Source: Nitrobacter vulgaris
Lineage (GTDB): Bacteria; Pseudomonadota; Alphaproteobacteria; Rhizobiales; Xanthobacteraceae
Reading direction: 5' to 3'
Assembly: GCF_002028545.1 (NCBI RefSeq)
Contig: NZ_MWPQ01000006.1
Span: forward strand, 16,626-80,625
Length of the DNA stretch: 64,000 nucleotides
Positions 51,251 through 59,245 of the stretch are shown here, piece by piece. The number at the start of each line of letters is the position of its first letter. Position 1 is the first letter of the stretch. The notes beneath the pieces were generated by a model. It saw nothing but the letters and a program-made list of their open reading frames with translations, was not told the DNA's origin and ran no database searches. A program made the position numbers and the translations under genes.

Positions 51251-51628
51251 ATGAAACAAGCGGGCATTTCAGCCTTCCGCATACGAAAGCTCAGTCAAAT
51301 CATGCCGAAAGCACTTATTGCCGCCTTTGCACTATTGGCTACATGCAGCCTTGCGATTGCTTGGGACGGCACTAACACCAACACTGGCTCAAGCGTCGAA
51401 ATCGATCGCGGCCAACTGGTACGCTCCGGCGAAACAATTGAGGTTTACGACAGTAGCGAAGGCTCAAAAACCTACGATGTGGATAGCATTAGCCGCAGCG
51501 GCGGTACTGTTGAGATCGAGGCAACTGACACTGCTACGGGTGAAAGCACGACGCTTAAATGGATGACAACTAGGAGCTTCGCCCGGGAGGGTGCTTCAGG
51601 ATCTCAAAAAATAAAACCTGGACCCTGA
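51251..51628 (+). CDS. DUF5334-like small secreted protein
   Basis: The 125-residue protein has a signal segment (about 17-36, IMPKALIAAFALLATCSLAI) and a mature domain beginning WDGTNTNTGSSVEIDRGQLV, with SGETIEVYD and SGGTVEIEATDTATGES. This matches my memory of the DUF5334 family of short secreted proteins of unknown function. The ATG at 51251 is 10 nt after GAGGAA; the frame is open from 51167, and a shorter start at 51302 is possible. It is the first gene after the tRNA. Confidence 0.7.
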   Translation: MKQAGISAFRIRKLSQIMPKALIAAFALLATCSLAIAWDGTNTNTGSSVEIDRGQLVRSGETIEVYDSSEGSKTYDVDSISRSGGTVEIEATDTATGESTTLKWMTTRSFAREGASGSQKIKPGP

Positions 51629-51694
51629 GCGACCTAAAGTCCCTGTGCTATATTCTCGCATTATCTCCACATCCATTTTAGGGAACGAGATGAC

Positions 51695-51913
51695 GTGATC
51701 AACAGCAAGACGGCTATCGAGCTACAGGGGATCGCGGCCCTCGGTGGAAGCTTGGAAGTCGACGGCAGTCGATATACGGCTCTGGAATTACAAGGTATCG
51801 CCGCTTTGCTGTGGCCAAATGCGTATTTGAAAGTTCACAATTCAGCATCGAAAACGGCGATGGAGATGCAAGATATTGCCTCGATAAAACCAGGACAGGT
51901 TGTTTTCGCTTAG
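51695..51913 (+). CDS. Small protein with a threefold internal repeat
   Basis: The 72-residue protein contains TAIELQGIA (6-14), TALELQGIA (28-36) and TAMEMQDIA (54-62), three near-identical nonapeptides spaced 22 and 26 residues apart. There is no signal peptide or known domain. The GTG start is preceded by AGGGAACGAG. I do not recognise the family. Its C-terminal end meets the minus-strand protease pseudogene tail to within a few bases of 51910. Confidence 0.55.
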   Translation: MINSKTAIELQGIAALGGSLEVDGSRYTALELQGIAALLWPNAYLKVHNSASKTAMEMQDIASIKPGQVVFA

Positions 51914-52811
51914 GCGCCAACGGTCCAATTCGCGCCCGTCGCATTCTGAATGACTTTAATTGCGCTCGTGCGCGCGAATGTGGCCACAAACGCGTGATGC
52001 ACACTCAATATGTCCTCCTGGAGAGATTGATCATCCTCAATCGCCGTAACGTTGAGGCCTATCTCTCGGCACTTGTCGAGTAGGAAATGGTGCGAGTGTT
52101 CAGTGGTGCCCTCGTAGTCCATCAAACATTCAGTGACGCTTTTGGCCTTCTCTGCCGTTCTGCCTCTGATGCAAACATGTTTGTCTCAAGCCATTCCGCA
52201 ACCATGCGGCGGGTCCCTTCCACCGACCGCTCGCAATCCGCAATGAATGCCGGCGGATATTTGCTAAATACCTGCTGCCAGACGATCTGTTTAAGAGGCT
52301 CGGCTTTCATTTCTTTGATCGCGCGATCGACTTCGGCCAACACACCCATGGCGGGATGGCCTCGCACCTGAGGATCGGTGGGCCCAAGGCAAGAATGCTT
52401 CCCGAGTAAGATTTCACGGCTGGCGCAAGCGATCATTGTGCCTGCGGACATCGCCATGTGCGGCACGATCACTCGGATGTTCTTTCCGAACATCTTGTAC
52501 AAGTATTCGACTAGGGCCCTTGCCGCTTCGATACCTCCACCAGGAGTATGAAGAACAAGATCTAGTCCACGGTTTCGATCGACACCATGCACTACGGCCA
52601 TCAAGCCGTTCATGTCTAAGTCGGTGATCGCTGTTTCAGGATGAGGCAGGCCGTTCGGTGCCTTCGATTGAAGGAAGCCTGAATAGTAAGCGATGACCGC
52701 GCGATGGACGCGGTCTTCTAAAGCCCGAAGGTATTTCTGCCTGACTTGATCCGCAGCGTTCGGCTGGCCGATGCCATCAATCTCGACGTTGATCTCGTTC
52801 CAGGTGGGCAT
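51910..52811 (-). pseudogene. Frameshifted ClpP-fold serine protease (SDH_sah family)
   Basis: The 5' part (52811 to 52122) gives 229 residues with LDLVLHTPGGGIEAARALV and the likely catalytic Ser122 in MAMSAGTMIACAS, typical of serine dehydrogenase proteinases. It ends early at MFASEAERQRR-type sequence. A second frame (to 51910) continues AKSVTECLMDYEG, then HHFLLDKCREIGLN and ILSVHHAFVATF, which looks like the missing C-terminus. The shift is by one base, near 52150-52170, and could be a mutation or a sequencing error. The second frame alone starts as ATGA at 52125, so a two-gene reading is also possible. Confidence 0.55.
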
Positions 52812-53188
52812 CGTCCTGCACAGTATATGAGCGAACGGTTATCGGGGTAAATTCACCGTATCCGGAAAACCCACCCGAAAACCCTGCAATTTCAACGGAC
52901 AAAGATGAATCAAGAGCTACTGACGACACACCAATGGCTACACCCGCTTCTCGCAGTGCTCCCTCGCGGCCATTCATGGCTTGCTCCAATGTAAGCAGAA
53001 TTGTTGTTCGCGTAACACGCACTGATTCGGCGGTCAAATTACCGATTCGCAGAGGGACAAGCCTCCTGTGGATCTACTAGTTCCAACTTGACCCGAATCC
53101 GTTAGCAGCCTGTTAACCATAATGCCCCCGCGAGTTCTTTTGCCTCCTCGCTCCGCGACCGCGCACCCGCAAGTGTCATTGGCCGACC

Positions 53189-53434
53189 TCATTTTTTCCC
53201 TCTCTTCCTCATCCTCACACCCGCCCCACCACCATTTTCCGCGATGAACTCGACGCCGGCCTTTTCGAGGGCGGCGCGCACCCTCTCCTTGGCGTCCTCT
53301 GACACAGCGAGCCCGCCGGCCTCCCGTTCCATTCGTTTGATGGTCGGAAGTGATAGCCCAGCCTTGCCTGCTAGATCTGTCTGTGACCATCCCAACAGAC
53401 CGCGGGCGGCTCGTATCTGCTCAATCAAAATCAC
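53189..53434 (-). CDS. XRE-family transcriptional regulator (phage-type repressor)
   Basis: The 81-residue protein is almost entirely a helix-turn-helix domain (RAARGLLGWSQTDLAGKAGL, then SLPTIKRMERE) with a short basic tail RMRKRGKK. It is Cro/CI-like in size. It is divergent from the small-gene operon starting at 53512, with a palindrome in the shared promoter at 53458-53477. It is therefore likely to control that operon and itself (inference). The start ATG at 53434 begins the HTH domain. Confidence 0.8.
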   Translation of the reverse strand: MILIEQIRAARGLLGWSQTDLAGKAGLSLPTIKRMEREAGGLAVSEDAKERVRAALEKAGVEFIAENGGGAGVRMRKRGKK

Positions 53435-53457
53435 CGATAATTCCTCTTGATCCTTTT

Positions 53458-53477
53458 TGGATCATGTGTATGATCCA
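53458..53477. promoter_or_regulatory. Palindromic operator between XRE gene and phage operon
   Basis: TGGATCATGTGTATGATCCA has perfect 8-bp arms with a 4-nt centre. Related half-sites (TTGATCC at about 53448 and TGTATCATA at about 53481) flank it. It lies 23 nt before the XRE gene and 34 nt before the divergent gene. Confidence 0.7.
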
Positions 53478-53511
53478 TTTTGTATCATAGAGAAATCGGC
53501 GAGACAATCCC

Positions 53512-53859
53512 ATGACCACGAAAGGCACCATCACGGTGAACGGCGGAGCTATGCCCAAATTCAATCGCAAGGCCATCATGGCACGTGCGTGGGCCCTCTT
53601 TCGAGAGACCTACAAGTATCCGGCAATCAAGTTTTCCATCATCGGCTGGAAGTGTTTCGGATGGGCGCTCCGGACAGCGTGGGCTGAGGCTCGCGAAGCC
53701 GCGCGTGTTGCCGCCATCCCGGCCGACGTAAAGGCGGCCCGTATCGCCGTTCTGACCCGCACCATTGAACTGGCTTCGTATAGCGAAAGTTGGCCGGAAG
53801 TTTCCCGGACAGTCAGCGCCGCTCGCGCAGAGATCATCCTTCTTTCCAACCAGCACTAG
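53512..53859 (+). CDS. Hypothetical phage-type protein, 115 aa
   Basis: The protein has FNRKAIMARAWALFRETY and WALRTAWAEAREAAR, a pattern seen in small phage and plasmid proteins that begin with basic helices, but I know no function. The C-terminal half is helical (ARIAVLTRTIELASYSE). An internal ATG at 53551 is an alternative start. It is the first gene downstream of the palindromic operator, divergent from the XRE gene. Confidence 0.6.
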   Translation: MTTKGTITVNGGAMPKFNRKAIMARAWALFRETYKYPAIKFSIIGWKCFGWALRTAWAEAREAARVAAIPADVKAARIAVLTRTIELASYSESWPEVSRTVSAARAEIILLSNQH

Positions 53860-53877
53860 CATCGGAGGCTATCACCC

Positions 53878-54273
53878 ATGTCTCAGACTGAGATCATTCC
53901 CAACGTAACAAGACGAGGCGTTCTGTCAGGCGCGATTGCTACTGCTGTTCTGCCTGCGATGGCGGTTGCGCAATCGGACGACACGATTCAGACATTGTCT
54001 GAAGCGTTCGAAGCGGCGTGGGCTGCCTCGGATGAATTTTATCGCAACGTCCCGACCGGCTCTACGAACGAGGACTACGAGAGGATGTTCAGGCCGGTCT
54101 CCGATCTGGCAAGGCGCATCGCCGATATGAAGATGACAACGCTTGAGGGATTGAAGCTCAAAGCTCGCGCGCTGCAATGGTGCAACGAAGAGTTTGACTT
54201 CATGGATGGCAAGACGACGGACGAGCGGCTTGCTTACGGCTTGGTCCAAGACCTGCTGAACCTAGGGGGCTAA
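53878..54273 (+). CDS. Hypothetical exported protein, 131 aa
   Basis: The N-terminus has a twin-arginine-like TRRGVLSGAIATAVLPAMAVA segment that looks like a signal peptide with a cleavage after AVAQ. The mature part is helical with DDTIQTLSEAFEAAWAASD and DEFYRN. GGAGG lies 9 nt before the ATG. Function unknown. It is cotranscribed with its neighbours (18 nt upstream, 3 nt downstream). Confidence 0.65.
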   Translation: MSQTEIIPNVTRRGVLSGAIATAVLPAMAVAQSDDTIQTLSEAFEAAWAASDEFYRNVPTGSTNEDYERMFRPVSDLARRIADMKMTTLEGLKLKARALQWCNEEFDFMDGKTTDERLAYGLVQDLLNLGG

Positions 54274-54276
54274 ATC

Positions 54277-54606
54277 ATGCCACAGGCTGCAAAGGTATTA
54301 CCATTTCCCAGTAAGAAGCTCACGTTCAAAGCTGAACGGATCAACTGTAAGGCGGTCATCAATCGGTACAATGAGAACCGAGTCTATATTGCGATGGCCT
54401 TGCAGCTTCTTAGAAAATCACCTTCTCAATTAAAGAATGGCATTAATAACGTCGCCATTGATGGTTCTGGTGCCGGATTGCCGGCTGATACCGTGGAACG
54501 ACTGACGTCTGATTTCGATAGAATCGCGGAAGACTGCGAAAACATTGCGGAACTCCTTCGCTCTGTTTCTGCGCGGATGACCGCTGTCAGACTTGGATTT
54601 GCATAA
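54277..54606 (+). CDS. Hypothetical protein, 109 aa
   Basis: The protein has a basic N-terminus (KVLPFPSKKLTFKAERI) and a helical remainder with a Leu/Asn-rich stretch and an acidic ERLTSDFDRIAEDCENI segment. I do not recognise it. The ATG follows a GGGGG sequence and sits 3 nt after the preceding stop, so it is likely coupled. Confidence 0.55.
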   Translation: MPQAAKVLPFPSKKLTFKAERINCKAVINRYNENRVYIAMALQLLRKSPSQLKNGINNVAIDGSGAGLPADTVERLTSDFDRIAEDCENIAELLRSVSARMTAVRLGFA

Positions 54607-54819
54607 CTCCTGAAATCCCCTTGGCCAAAGGAAGAGCGACAACCAGAGCCCTCATTGGGCCTCGGTTTAGCGAATGCGAGCTTGCTAGGCGGCTGGGCGC
54701 GTAAGCGCCCAAACGCATTCTGTGGAGGTATATCGAGGATTGAGAGAGTTCCGATCGCATCGGTCTATCGGGAAGCCATGCCGTATCACTTGATGCATTC
54801 TCCGCATCGGAGAAACAGC

Positions 54820-55095
54820 ATGACCAAGAACAGACTCTCTGACCTCAATGACCATCTTTTCGCGCAGATTGAGCGCCTTGCAGATGAGGACAATACTCCC
54901 GAGAAAATCGATCAAGAGCATAAGCGCGCCGAAGCGATGGTTGGCGTGGCGGATCAAATCCTACGCACCGCAGCGGTGCAGTTACAGGCGGCGAAACTCG
55001 TGTCGGATCACGACGGCGCCGATCCTCGCCCGTATCTGTCAATGATGGAGAAGCCGGCGGCCGACACGGCGCTTAAGTTAGTGGCGGAAAAATGA
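54820..55095 (+). CDS. Hypothetical phage-type protein, 91 aa
   Basis: It starts MTKNRLSDLNDHLFAQIERL and is helical throughout, with ADQILRTAAVQLQAAKLV. GGAG lies 8 nt before the ATG at 54820; the frame is open back to 54655 but without support. It ends in an ATGA overlap with the HNH gene. Small proteins of this kind are common directly before phage HNH genes. Function unknown. Confidence 0.65.
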   Translation: MTKNRLSDLNDHLFAQIERLADEDNTPEKIDQEHKRAEAMVGVADQILRTAAVQLQAAKLVSDHDGADPRPYLSMMEKPAADTALKLVAEK

Positions 55096-55607
55096 AGCGG
55101 CCGTACGAAAAGAAAGTTTACAGCGAAGAAGAGATGAAATTCTTGGAGCGGCATAGCAATATGTCACGCCGAAAGCTTCATTCCCTTTTTGTCACCAAAT
55201 TCAATCGAAGTGACATGTCGGTATTCAACATAAAGGATTTGTGTCGCCGTAAAAAGTGGGGTTGTGCCCCACGTTGCCCTGTTGGGACGCAGAGAATCTA
55301 CAGCGGATACATACACGAGCGAATAGACCGGTCTAAGTATCCGAGCTATCGCGGCTCCAACTTCGCACGGAAGCATGTATGGCTATGGGAATTAAAGAAC
55401 GGACCAGTCCCAAAGGGTCACATGTTGAAATGTCTCGACGGGAACAAGCTCAACACCGATCCCGATAATTGGGTTCTTGTGCAGATAGGCATCATTTCAA
55501 GACTGTCTCGTCGCAACTATGACGATGCCCCCGCCGAGCTCAAGCAGACGATTATGGCTGTCGCCGAACTCGAACACCAACTTCATCGCACGCGAGGAGG
55601 GTCATGA
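55092..55607 (+). CDS. HNH endonuclease family protein
   Basis: The 171-residue protein has an N-terminal basic helical domain (about 1-60) and a C-terminal HNH-type segment: HVWLWELKNGPVPKGH (His95, His110), LDGNKLNTDPDNWVLV. The pattern is that of phage-borne HNH proteins with the motif PKGHxxxxxDGNxxNxxxxN. It starts in an ATGA overlap and ends in one. The enzyme is probably a nicking or homing-type nuclease, but the target is not known. Confidence 0.8.
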   Translation: MKRPYEKKVYSEEEMKFLERHSNMSRRKLHSLFVTKFNRSDMSVFNIKDLCRRKKWGCAPRCPVGTQRIYSGYIHERIDRSKYPSYRGSNFARKHVWLWELKNGPVPKGHMLKCLDGNKLNTDPDNWVLVQIGIISRLSRRNYDDAPAELKQTIMAVAELEHQLHRTRGGS

Positions 55608-55735
55608 GACTACTGTCTTTCGCATTGACCACCCCGCAATTCCTCGACGGCTCCAAGGACGTGACCCGGCGCATGGGCTGGCGTCGAAACAAACGGTTTG
55701 ATGCTTCCCGCTTCGAACAGATGCCGACAGGATAG
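55604..55735 (+). CDS. Truncated ASCH-like protein, 43 aa
   Basis: The frame begins ATGA on the HNH stop codon. The first half (MRLLSFALTTPQFLDGSKDV, then TRRMGW) resembles the N-terminus of phage ASCH-type proteins of about 100-130 residues. After GW the sequence changes to unrelated residues and stops, so the gene is probably broken by deletion. It is too short for standard ORF cutoffs. Confidence 0.5.
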   Translation: MRLLSFALTTPQFLDGSKDVTRRMGWRRNKRFDASRFEQMPTG

Positions 55736-56088
55736 GATGTTATTAAGAAACTATCCGGCGTGATTCTAAAGGCCTGATTTGTTCTTCAGGAACGGAACAA
55801 GTCGAAAGCGGGAACGAATACCCATCTTTCACAACGCGGTAGAAATCATGCTTCAAATGAAGGCGATGAGTGTCGGTGCGTTGAAGCGCTCATCGCAAAA
55901 AAAACCCGCCACCAGGATCAACCGGCAGCGGGTCTTGTACGCACGAATACTGGCCCTCTCGGGTTAAGTTTAGATTCTCAGAATCGGGTGAATGTTAAGT
56001 TAAGGCGGGTCTCACGCCTATTACCCACTGCAAGCCGGATTTCCTGTTGCGCATCTGTATATTCAGGCGCCTTTGGCCTGACGTTAGA
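55736..56088. other. Gap with no gene except a terminator
   Basis: A short open frame at 55779-55967 has no ribosome-binding site or family pattern. The only clear feature is the minus-strand terminator at 55897-55933. Confidence 0.6.
55897..55933 (-). terminator. Intrinsic terminator of the minus-strand DUF5681 cluster
   Basis: On the minus strand ACCCGC pairs with GCGGGT (55928-55933 and 55904-55909) and is followed by eight T residues (A-run at 55897-55904 on the plus strand). Confidence 0.8.
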
Positions 56089-56313
56089 TCAGATATCTGC
56101 CCTTAGCCCCGCAGCAAGCGCTGCCGCTCGTTGTTCGCTGCTACTGGGAATAATGGTCGGACGGTAGATCGAAAGCATACGCATTGCCTCCTGGTCACCA
56201 TGGAATACCGCGCGGTCAGTAAGGCACTTACGTTGCTCCGACGACAGACCCGATCTCCCCCGGAAAGTCCTTTTCGATTCAAGCTTCTGTAGGCGCCTGC
56301 CTAGATCGCTCAT
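56089..56313 (-). CDS. Hypothetical phage protein, 74 aa
   Basis: The protein starts MSDLGRRLQKLESKR and is mostly helical, with SSEQRKCLTDRAVFHGDQEA. The start overlaps the DUF5681 stop as ATGA. I do not recognise the family; the N-terminal LxKLE pattern recalls the neighbouring gene at 56793. It is the last gene before the terminator. Confidence 0.6.
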   Translation of the reverse strand: MSDLGRRLQKLESKRTFRGRSGLSSEQRKCLTDRAVFHGDQEAMRMLSIYRPTIIPSSSEQRAAALAAGLRADI

Positions 56314-56756
56314 TGCGCGGTCATCCTTTCCAAGCGCTCTAGGCGCTCGACAATCTCGGAGGCCTCGAAAGCCTTCACGTAACTATCCATGATCTTTGAT
56401 ATCTCGCCGGCATCGGCAGGAGTCAGTTCACCAGCAGCAACGGCTTCTAAAACTGCTGAGAGGGTTGTGGCTGCATCCTGGGCGCTCCTGATCTGAGGGA
56501 AATCGAATGTTACCGGTCGATCCTTCCGTGGTGGAAGAATGCGGTCCATACACAGGCGCAGCGCCGCCATATCACCCGCCAACGCCAACTCCACCGCCTT
56601 GTTCGTCAACGCCTCGGCTTGACCGTCCAGCAGGATTTCGAGCGTCACCGTCGTTGCGTTGCGCGATCCCTTCGGCCTCCCAGCGGGATTGCCGGAGTGC
56701 CCCTTTCCGAAAGGCCTTCCCCGCTGTTTTCCCGCTGTATCATCAGCGCCGGGCAT
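56310..56756 (-). CDS. DUF5681 domain-containing protein
   Basis: The 148-residue protein opens with the family block GRPFGKGHSGNPAGRPKGSR, followed by a helical domain (LEILLDGQAEALTNKAVELA). DUF5681 proteins are usually found near phage terminases and may act in packaging, but no terminase is visible. The ATG at 56756 follows GGAGGAGTGAATTG. The listed neighbours are coupled by ATGA overlaps or small gaps. Confidence 0.8.
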   Translation of the reverse strand: MPGADDTAGKQRGRPFGKGHSGNPAGRPKGSRNATTVTLEILLDGQAEALTNKAVELALAGDMAALRLCMDRILPPRKDRPVTFDFPQIRSAQDAATTLSAVLEAVAAGELTPADAGEISKIMDSYVKAFEASEIVERLERLERMTAQ

Positions 56757-56792
56757 CAATTCACTCCTCCCAGCGACGCATTCTCTTTCATG

Positions 56793-57044
56793 TCACTTCT
56801 TGTCCATCACGTAGAGAATTTGGGGTTTGGCAGTGGAGCGTTTCTCGCTGGCCTCGGCTTCACATAAGGTGCGCAGAAGGACTATCGTGTTGGCTGGATT
56901 GTCTGGCTCGATGCTGTTTGCCTTCAATAGGTCGGTCACCTCGGCGTCAGTGGCTCCGCCTCGCACAACGATGTATTTCCCCGCGAGGTATGGAGCATTG
57001 ATCCGCTGCTCCAACTTGGAGAGTCTGTGTCGGGATGTTACCAT
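56793..57044 (-). CDS. Hypothetical phage protein, 83 aa
   Basis: The protein starts MVTSRHRLSKLEQRINAPYL and has YIVVRGGATDAEVTDLLKAN. It has a good ribosome-binding site (GAGGTGAGGA) before the ATG. Function unknown. The LSKLEQR start resembles LQKLESK in the gene at 56089, which hints at a related pair. Confidence 0.6.
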   Translation of the reverse strand: MVTSRHRLSKLEQRINAPYLAGKYIVVRGGATDAEVTDLLKANSIEPDNPANTIVLLRTLCEAEASEKRSTAKPQILYVMDKK

Positions 57045-57060
57045 TCCTCACCTCTGCCAC

Positions 57061-57330
57061 ATGATTGCGGACAATCCGCGCATGAACGGATACTCAAGGC
57101 TTATGCAAATCCTCGATAAGAACTGGCCCTGGCAATTCCTGGCCGCGTTTTTGTTCATTGGTGTGATGGCGGGTCTCAAGTTCATGATGACCGGATTCAA
57201 CCAGGACTTCGGCTGGGGCTTTGGAATCGGAGCCTTGACGGGATTGTTCATCGCGCTAGCAGGCGTTGGTTGGCGACGGGGGGAGATGACGCGAGAAGAA
57301 GTCTTGCCACCTCCCGAGCGGCGTTATTGA
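57061..57330 (+). CDS. Small membrane protein with two predicted helices
   Basis: The 89-residue protein has hydrophobic segments about residues 20-36 (KNWPWQFLAAFLFIGVMAGL) and 52-70 (FGIGALTGLFIALAGVGW), with a short charged tail containing MTREEVLPPPER. Size and layout could fit a phage holin or an accessory membrane protein, but nothing identifies it. The start is uncertain (57061, 57082 or 57103). Its 3' end overlaps the ejection-protein gene on the other strand by 83 nt. Confidence 0.45.
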   Translation: MIADNPRMNGYSRLMQILDKNWPWQFLAAFLFIGVMAGLKFMMTGFNQDFGWGFGIGALTGLFIALAGVGWRRGEMTREEVLPPPERRY

Positions 57331-59245
57331 TCGGGTCGAGTGACTGACGGCGGCGCGCGGTATCCATCAACGATTGAACAATCTGATCACGCGCCGATCC
57401 CTGAGCTACTGCGAGCCGTCCTAAGTCCTTGGCAAACCGCGCTGCCCTCTCCTCCGCATTTGATCCAAGCGCCTTCTGCCCCGCCTTCTGAGCACCCCGA
57501 AGAATAAGCCCCGCAATGGTCGTGTCTGTCGGGATTTGGCTTGGCGTAGACGCATGGTCTAAAAAGTCACCGAACCTGCTAGCCATTGCCGTATCAGACC
57601 CTGACGTAACCCGGTTGTTTGTCCGGTAGAATGCTGTCTCACGGTCAACTGCATTCAAAACGTCGTCGGCTTGTGGCCCAAACAGTGTTCGGAGTCTGTC
57701 TCTATTCCAGTCGCCCTCCGATTTAACGAGGCGCTGCAAGGCAGCCGGATCGTTTGCATTGGTCCCGACAACGCGATCAAGCTCAGCCCGCGCTCCCTGA
57801 CGCATCCGTAATGGTGCAGCCGATGGCCCCACCATCCGTCCTTGCGGCAACGCCCCCTGCTGTACCTCTTGCGCCAATTCTTGAGGCCGTGGAGCGGTTC
57901 TCTCGCTATCTAGTACCTGCTGTCCTCTCCCTAGCGCATCGCGCTGGCGGGCCAACTCAGCGAATTGAGCGTCCACATCCTTAATACCGGGGACGGCTTG
58001 TCCCAGCATGTCGTCGACTCGCTGCCGGTATCCTGAAAGCGTCCTGATGACTTGCGGGTTGGTCTCGCCGGCTAGCATCCCGTCAATAGCTTGCCGGGTC
58101 TGGAATAGCGTTCCTGGATTAGGATCGAGATTTCCAGGTGCACCGTGAATATCGAGCATCCCGCGCACCTGTTGCGCCGCTCGCTGAGCAGGACCACGCA
58201 TGTTGATAGCGTCGGCTTCGATTGCATGAGCCAGCGGCTCGGTATCGACTGCTCTCGCGCCCCGAAATACCTCACCGTATTGCGGGCCAAGGTCACGCTG
58301 TCCCGCAACAATGCCAGCTTCGACCTGAGAAGGGACAGGTGGCGCGCCTATCGCAATGTCCATGTCCGCGCGTAACCGCGTGTTCTTCGCCGCATCGCGC
58401 GTCAATAATGGAACTGCGATTTCGTCCCGCATCCCCGGCTGAGAAGCCGCGCCTCGTGCAACACCCATCCATTCGGGCGATACGTCAGCTAGCATGGCTT
58501 GCGGGCCGAGGCGGTCAAGATCAGCGCGTAATGCCGCCTGTCGCGCCGGGTCACCTACAGTCTCCAAAGCATAGTTGGCGGCTGGCCGGGGGAGAGCTGA
58601 AAGAGCGCCAGTCGGTTTGCTGAGACCGCCAACACGGTCGGCTATTGTCGCTGAGACTTTGCCGGCCCCGGAAGCAATAGCCGGAGAAAACCCGCCGACC
58701 AAAGCGCCAGTTAGGCCACCAATCCCTGTTGAGTTTAGATCACCCCCACTCCGTACTGCCGCGTCTGCCCCACCGACGGTGCCGCCCGATAGCATCGAAG
58801 CCATCGATCGGGCAGCCATAGAGCCACCACCACCACCGAATGCCGCTGGCGCAGCCATCATTGCAGGGGCGACGCCCGCGACTCCCCCCGCTATTTGTGC
58901 AGCGGTATCAACAACCGGATGCTTCGCAGAAAAATCCCGGTCCATGCCTTGCTGCTGGCGCAAGGACTCAGCGCGCCTTTCGGAAAAGGTAGCACCCTTA
59001 AGTTGGTTCTCCTCCGAGAACAGCGGGTTCAGAAGAGGAGCCAATGCCGCGTTGGTCGCAGCATTCATCTGGTTCAGCGCGCCGCCAATGATAGGCACAC
59101 CGGTTGCGGCGGATCGAACGACATTATTGACTGAGAGCTCACCCTGACCGCCACTCGCCGTCGGCGTGACCGTAGGCTCGACGTATTTTGACCAAGGACC
59201 CGCTTTGTCTGGTTCCGATTGATACCTCTCCCATGGGCCGGCCAT
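57248..59245 (-). CDS. Putative phage internal virion / DNA-ejection protein, 665 aa
   Basis: The N-terminus has tandem WxxY elements (GPWERYQ and GPWSKYV), followed by a Gly/Ala-rich hydrophobic region (about 120-215, VAPAMMAAPAAFGGGGG) and a long helical C-terminus. This layout fits podovirus ejection proteins that insert in the host envelope during DNA entry. The ATG at 59245 overlaps the upstream stop by one base, so the three cassette genes are coupled. Family assignment is from pattern only, with no search. Confidence 0.6.
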   Translation of the reverse strand: MAGPWERYQSEPDKAGPWSKYVEPTVTPTASGGQGELSVNNVVRSAATGVPIIGGALNQMNAATNAALAPLLNPLFSEENQLKGATFSERRAESLRQQQGMDRDFSAKHPVVDTAAQIAGGVAGVAPAMMAAPAAFGGGGGSMAARSMASMLSGGTVGGADAAVRSGGDLNSTGIGGLTGALVGGFSPAIASGAGKVSATIADRVGGLSKPTGALSALPRPAANYALETVGDPARQAALRADLDRLGPQAMLADVSPEWMGVARGAASQPGMRDEIAVPLLTRDAAKNTRLRADMDIAIGAPPVPSQVEAGIVAGQRDLGPQYGEVFRGARAVDTEPLAHAIEADAINMRGPAQRAAQQVRGMLDIHGAPGNLDPNPGTLFQTRQAIDGMLAGETNPQVIRTLSGYRQRVDDMLGQAVPGIKDVDAQFAELARQRDALGRGQQVLDSERTAPRPQELAQEVQQGALPQGRMVGPSAAPLRMRQGARAELDRVVGTNANDPAALQRLVKSEGDWNRDRLRTLFGPQADDVLNAVDRETAFYRTNNRVTSGSDTAMASRFGDFLDHASTPSQIPTDTTIAGLILRGAQKAGQKALGSNAEERAARFAKDLGRLAVAQGSARDQIVQSLMDTARRRQSLDPINNAAREVARLLLASSPPVANQRLLAR

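Noticed and set aside
52777..53037. Open frame of 86 codons on the minus strand
   Set aside because: It needs a TTG start, overlaps the protease start by 35 nt, and has no ribosome-binding site or recognisable pattern. It could be a remnant but I cannot support it.
55779..55967. 62-codon open frame on the plus strand
   Set aside because: It runs through the minus-strand terminator and has no ribosome-binding site or family features.
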